Origin: Clostridia bacterium
Lineage (GTDB): Bacteria; Bacillota; Clostridia; Oscillospirales; Acutalibacteraceae
Reading direction: 5' to 3'
Assembly: GCA_017501865.1 (NCBI GenBank)
Contig: JAFVWD010000268.1
Coordinates: 1 to 9,692, forward strand
DNA length: 9,692 nt
Position 1 is the first letter of the stretch, and every line of letters starts with the position of its first letter. Shown here one piece after another: positions 7,901 through 9,692 of this stretch. The position numbers and the translations under genes are program-made. The notes under the pieces are model-generated. The model worked only from the letters and a program-made list of their open reading frames with translations, made no database searches and was not told where the DNA came from.

Positions 7901-8082
7901 CCATCTGCTGTTCTGACATAGTCAAAGCCATTATCTGTCTTTTTGTTAAGTGCAATTTCTTCTGCTGAGAATTCAATTTCTTCGCCATCCTCCGCAAAAG
8001 CTACTACAGGAGTGACTGCCACAAAAGCGAATACAAGAATAAACGCTAAAATGCCACTCAAAGGTTTTTTTAATGCTGTCAT
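4987..8082 (-). CDS. Large BspA-like leucine-rich-repeat surface protein with C-terminal membrane anchor
   Basis: The 1031-residue protein is predicted to be exported and membrane-anchored, most of it outside the cell. Residues 1-30 form a signal peptide: Lys5-Lys6, a hydrophobic core, and a likely signal peptidase I site after AFA30. There is no lipobox cysteine. A BspA-type N-cap follows (about 50-85). About 32 repeats of roughly 23 residues span 86-960, of the form IGxxAFxGCxxLxxIxLPxxVxx (LRR_5, Treponema pallidum-type). The array is broken by two W-containing inserts (around 189-212 and 647-668) and three hairpin-like DGVLF-type inserts (around 361-385, 580-600 and 841-866). One hydrophobic helix (976-994) is followed by a 37-residue Lys/Glu-rich tail, probably cytoplasmic coiled coil. 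No LPxTG sorting signal is seen. An in-frame TAA directly before the ATG fixes the start. Family relatives act in adhesion or protein binding; the ligand here is unknown. It has its own promoter and terminator, so it is probably monocistronic. Confidence 0.9.
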   Translation of the reverse strand: MTALKKPLSGILAFILVFAFVAVTPVVAFAEDGEEIEFSAEEIALNKKTDNGFDYVRTADGSAAIIVGYSGTETELKMPGTINNLKVISVADDAFAGNTAITSIKISNNVTEIGDRAFMGCTSLKEITGIKSVESFGESAFEGCSSLTEILIPDTVVNIPTKCFAGCSSLSDIKYHKNLKGVVNDALEGTAWENNQPDGGLTLGRILYSYKGDITNLVIPEGVSIIEPYTFLGCEQIKTVEFGPDVEEIGLYAFQNCVNLEKITCSPAVSIIRAGAFKGCSSLVEADFSECTISTIGYESFSGCTSLSSVKLHETLSEIGDRAFEGTAVETIELGKNVNSFGKDVFLGNEKVTAINVVDKNKEYSSQDGVLFNKDGNSLVYYPVAKAGSYELPQGVEEIREGAFKNSQVTEIVLSHDSALNTIRNNAFEGSALTAISLPDAVTVISSEVFKNAVNLKSVELGSSVTAINKSAFEGCKALTEINLPDSLKDISAYAFKDAGLVSANIGNGVVRIGSEAFANNASLKNVVLGECLEKLSDGAFMNCRALVKINLPANVNDVSGTVFEGCIKLKKITIANDNANYKIAAGAIYSADGTELVLIANNTLTALKIADGTEVIAAHAFDLAKGIAEIAFPGSLINVKDSALDVTSWYKAQEQGAVYAGKVLYKVTGAVPELELAEETVSIADNAVNNKTVRKVTIPKTVKYIGSNAFEKSSISAIVIPESVTAIGNSVFKDVATLKKVVLSKNLEVMGKAAFKNCFALQSITLPLTLKNIPVDAFANCKSLTKVNFGSVETIGKYAFSNCENLIVVDLPVSLTAIDPMSFCGCTKLEAVNIAEGNPQLKSVEGVVLKTDENNSFNTIALYPAGKQGGYEIAEDIKFVADKAFYDCDGLTEVVFPDGIESIGTEAFFDCDAIISITLPEGAKNVGDYAFASCNELREFVVNSNLTEYSENVFDGCYYFNLELVNINVTESSAMFIGLIALIFIVVGVVWYFKYQKKQVKLEQEIKEKIAERELLEKAKRIKEEMAEKE

Positions 8083-8093
8083 TTAACACGCAT

Positions 8094-8097
8094 CCCT
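8094..8097 (-). promoter_or_regulatory. Ribosome binding site of the LRR gene
   Basis: On the minus strand the leader holds AAGGG at 8097-8093 region (AAGG/GAAGGGA overall, 8099-8093), with about 11 nt to the ATG at 8082-8080. An in-frame TAA at 8085-8083 rules out any longer form, so this site and start are preferred. A closer ATG (8093-8091) directly abuts the purine run, which is too near for efficient initiation. Confidence 0.6.
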
Positions 8098-8152
8098 TCA
8101 CTAAAGATTCTGCATAAATTTAACTATAATTTCTTAGTTTACAGACTATATT

Positions 8153-8181
8153 ATTATAATATAACCCCGTTCAGTTGTCAA
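8153..8181 (-). promoter_or_regulatory. Consensus sigma-A promoter of the LRR surface-protein gene
   Basis: On the minus strand TTGACA (8181-8176) and TATAAT (8158-8153) are separated by exactly 17 nt, a perfect match to the housekeeping promoter consensus. Transcription would start near 8146, giving a leader of about 64 nt. The -35 box lies in the loop of the 8163-8208 inverted repeat, and one arm of that repeat fills much of the spacer. This suggests strong constitutive transcription unless a protein occupies the repeat. Confidence 0.85.
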
Positions 8182-8208
8182 GCAATCAGCCTGATTCCAA
8201 ACGGGGTT
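8163..8208. terminator. Inverted repeat downstream of folD, possible terminator or operator
   Basis: AACCCCGTT (8163-8171) is complementary to AACGGGGTT (8200-8208), with a 28-nt loop that contains a smaller stem (AATCA 8184-8188 with TGATT 8192-8196). In the folD direction (minus strand) the hairpin is followed by TATATTATAAT rather than a pure T-run. On the plus strand it is followed by TTTTATAA. It lies about 54 nt past the folD stop and may end that operon, though termination is likely incomplete. It overlaps the LRR promoter, so an operator role is also possible. Confidence 0.45.
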
Positions 8209-8233
8209 TTATAACTTAAAATTAAACAAATTT

Positions 8234-8253
8234 TTACACAATTTTATGTGTAA
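8234..8253. repeat. AT-rich hairpin just downstream of folD
   Basis: TTACACA (8234-8240) is complementary to TGTGTAA (8247-8253) with a 6-nt loop, 9 nt past the folD stop. On the minus strand it is followed by AAATTTGTTTAATTTT, a mixed A/T stretch. The low-GC stem makes it a weak terminator at best; it might protect the 3' end of the lgt-folD transcript. Confidence 0.35.
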
Positions 8254-8261
8254 GGTGACAA

Positions 8262-9098
8262 CTATTCAACCGCTCTCACAGTATTTTCAAGCAACATTGT
8301 TATAGTCATAGGACCTACACCGCCGGGAACCGGTGTTATAAAAGATGCTTTCTTTTCAACCTTTTCAAAGTCTACATCTCCGCATAGCTTACCGTTTTCG
8401 TCACGATTCATTCCGACATCAATTACAACCGCACCCTCTTTTACCATATCCTCAGTAACAAATTTTGCCTTTCCGACAGCAGCTACAAGAATATCTGCAG
8501 AGAGTGTTTCTTTTTTCAAATCTGCAGTTCTCGAATGGCAAATTTCTACGGTGCCGTTTTCTTTGAGCAAAAGCATTGCCATAGGCTTGCCTACAATATT
8601 ACTTCTGCCTATTACCACACATTTTTTACCCGATACTGCTATATTGTAAAACTTAAGCATTTCCATAATACCTGCAGGTGTACACGGCAAGAAGGTATAA
8701 TCACCTATCATTATGTGTCCGACATTCTGCGGATGAAAGGCATCTACATCTTTTTTGGGAGAAATTGTATTAATAACTGCATCTTCGTTTATGTGCTCCG
8801 GTAACGGAAGCTGACACAAAATTCCGTTGACTCTCTCATCATTATTAAGCTTCTTAACAAGCTCTCTGAGCTCGTTTTCGGTTGTGCTTTGCGGTAAAGC
8901 ATATTCAAATGAGTCTATGCCAACCTCGGCACAGCCCTTTTTCTTATTATTAACATAAACTCTTGAAGCCGGATTTTCACCTACTATAATCACTGCAAGG
9001 CCTACTGTTTTTCCTTCTGATTTTAAATTTTCTACGCGATTCTTTATTTCCCTGCGCTTTTCAGAAGCTACTGCCTTACCATCTATAATAACTGCCAT
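8262..9098 (-). CDS. folD: Bifunctional methylenetetrahydrofolate dehydrogenase/cyclohydrolase (FolD)
   Basis: FolD oxidises 5,10-methylene-tetrahydrofolate to methenyl-tetrahydrofolate using NADP, then hydrolyses it to 10-formyl-tetrahydrofolate. This links one-carbon units to purine and formyl-methionine synthesis. The 278-residue length is normal for the family. Visible features are YVNNKKKGCAEVG (48-60), with Tyr48 and the catalytic Lys52; QLPLP (96-100); KKDVDAFHP (115-123), with Asp119 and Ala where Gly is commoner; the nucleotide-binding GRSNIVGKPMA (164-174) of the Rossmann domain; and the C-terminal PVPGGVGPMT (256-265). Nothing essential is missing. Its ATG overlaps the lgt stop by 1 nt (TAATG), and GGGAG at 9110-9106 gives a well-spaced ribosome site. 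It is therefore co-transcribed with lgt and probably translationally coupled to it. Confidence 0.97.
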   Translation of the reverse strand: MAVIIDGKAVASEKRREIKNRVENLKSEGKTVGLAVIIVGENPASRVYVNNKKKGCAEVGIDSFEYALPQSTTENELRELVKKLNNDERVNGILCQLPLPEHINEDAVINTISPKKDVDAFHPQNVGHIMIGDYTFLPCTPAGIMEMLKFYNIAVSGKKCVVIGRSNIVGKPMAMLLLKENGTVEICHSRTADLKKETLSADILVAAVGKAKFVTEDMVKEGAVVIDVGMNRDENGKLCGDVDFEKVEKKASFITPVPGGVGPMTITMLLENTVRAVE

Positions 9099-9692
9099 TA
9101 CTCGTCTCCCTTTCCGTCATCTGTAAAATCTTTCTCACCTTCCGCTGAATCGGTGGTATTCTTAATCCTTGATTTAACCTTTTCTTTTTCAGGATAAAAA
9201 TCCACACCTTCTATCAAAACAGGATTTTTCTTCACCTTAACAAGCTTGAAAATAAGAACTGCGAGGCACACCACTACAATTATTATTGATAAAACCTGCG
9301 AAACCCTGAGACCTGTATTCCCTATATAAAGGCTATCTGTTCTGAGTCCTTCAACAACTGCTCTTTCTACACCGTACCAGATGCCGTAACAAAGAAATGT
9401 CTGTCCGCTGAATTTTCTGAATTTTCTCGTTATTATATAAAGCACAAGAACACCAAGCATACACCATGCAAATTCATAGAAAAAAGTAGGGTGCACGAAC
9501 AAGTTATTTTCTTCAATATATCCTTCAACATCAATAACATTTTCGAGACCGTAAAGCTCTTTATGTGACTGTATATACGAAATGACTTTATCACTCATCA
9601 TTCCGTAATTACCGTTAGTAAATACACCGAACGCCTCTTGGTTTGCGTAGTTCCCCCAGCGGCCTATACCCTGACCTATAAGAAGCGACATA
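9098..9692 (-). CDS. lgt: Prolipoprotein diacylglyceryl transferase (Lgt), C-terminal part, cut by the window edge
   Basis: Lgt is a polytopic membrane enzyme that transfers diacylglycerol from phosphatidylglycerol to the lipobox cysteine of prelipoproteins, the first step of lipoprotein maturation. About 197 residues are visible. The family runs to 260-300 or more, so the N-terminal third, including the conserved HGG-type region, lies beyond the right edge. The Met encoded at 9691-9689 is probably internal, because it falls right at the Lgt core. Seen here are the signature GQGIGRWGNYANQEAFG (about 6-22 of the visible part), HPTFFYE (67-73), transmembrane segments around 73-91, 97-113 and 128-151, and the late conserved YGVERAVVEGLRTDS (106-120). 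A charged hydrophilic tail of roughly 45 residues follows the last helix. The stop overlaps the folD start. The LRR protein in this window lacks a lipobox and is not an expected substrate. Confidence 0.93.
   Translation of the reverse strand, partial: MSLLIGQGIGRWGNYANQEAFGVFTNGNYGMMSDKVISYIQSHKELYGLENVIDVEGYIEENNLFVHPTFFYEFAWCMLGVLVLYIITRKFRKFSGQTFLCYGIWYGVERAVVEGLRTDSLYIGNTGLRVSQVLSIIIVVVCLAVLIFKLVKVKKNPVLIEGVDFYPEKEKVKSRIKNTTDSAEGEKDFTDDGKGDE

Noticed and set aside
4987..8082. Interpretation of the LRR protein as a lipoprotein processed by the neighbouring Lgt
   Set aside because: The signal peptide ends in AFA followed by Glu-Asp-Gly, with no cysteine near the cleavage site, so it lacks a lipobox.
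8262..9692. Possibility that folD or lgt belongs to a defence or mobile element
   Set aside because: Both are complete or near-complete housekeeping families with intact motifs. No integrase, transposase, attachment repeat or compositional break was seen nearby.

Overview
The window is AT-rich and reads like the chromosome of a low-GC Gram-positive anaerobe of the class Clostridia, probably a gut Oscillospiraceae/Ruminococcaceae-type organism. This is inferred from four things: HPr kinase beside a ROK glucokinase and murB, a WhiA protein, purine-rich Shine-Dalgarno sites, and a large BspA-type leucine-rich-repeat surface protein. No RNA gene, CRISPR array, insertion sequence or phage gene was seen.

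Left half (about 89-4972, plus strand): a promoter at 89-117 precedes five tightly packed genes: hprK, a ROK-family glucokinase (glcK), murB, whiA and an RluA-family pseudouridine synthase. Gaps are 42 nt, a stop/start overlap, 3 nt and a 4-nt overlap, so one operon is likely. It joins carbon-catabolite signalling (HprK phosphorylating HPr), glucose phosphorylation (GlcK), peptidoglycan precursor synthesis (MurB), a sporulation/division-type regulator (WhiA) and RNA modification. rapZ and yvcK, which commonly stand directly upstream of whiA in Gram-positive bacteria, are absent here. The operon ends in a strong hairpin at 4941-4970 that can serve both strands.

Right half (minus strand): a 1031-residue protein (4987-8082) has a signal peptide, about 32 BspA/LRR_5-type repeats, one C-terminal membrane helix and a charged, probably coiled-coil cytoplasmic tail. 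It has its own promoter, a perfect TTGACA-17-TATAAT match at 8153-8181. That promoter lies inside a 9-bp inverted repeat in the folD-LRR intergenic region. Upstream come folD (one-carbon metabolism) and the C-terminal part of lgt (prolipoprotein diacylglyceryl transferase), joined by a TAATG junction. lgt runs off the right edge.

Most of the window is ordinary housekeeping DNA. The points most worth a second look are the architecture of the LRR surface protein, its promoter embedded in an inverted repeat, a GC-rich hairpin just inside whiA, and the missing rapZ-yvcK pair. Nothing in the sequence justifies claiming a wholly new biological system.
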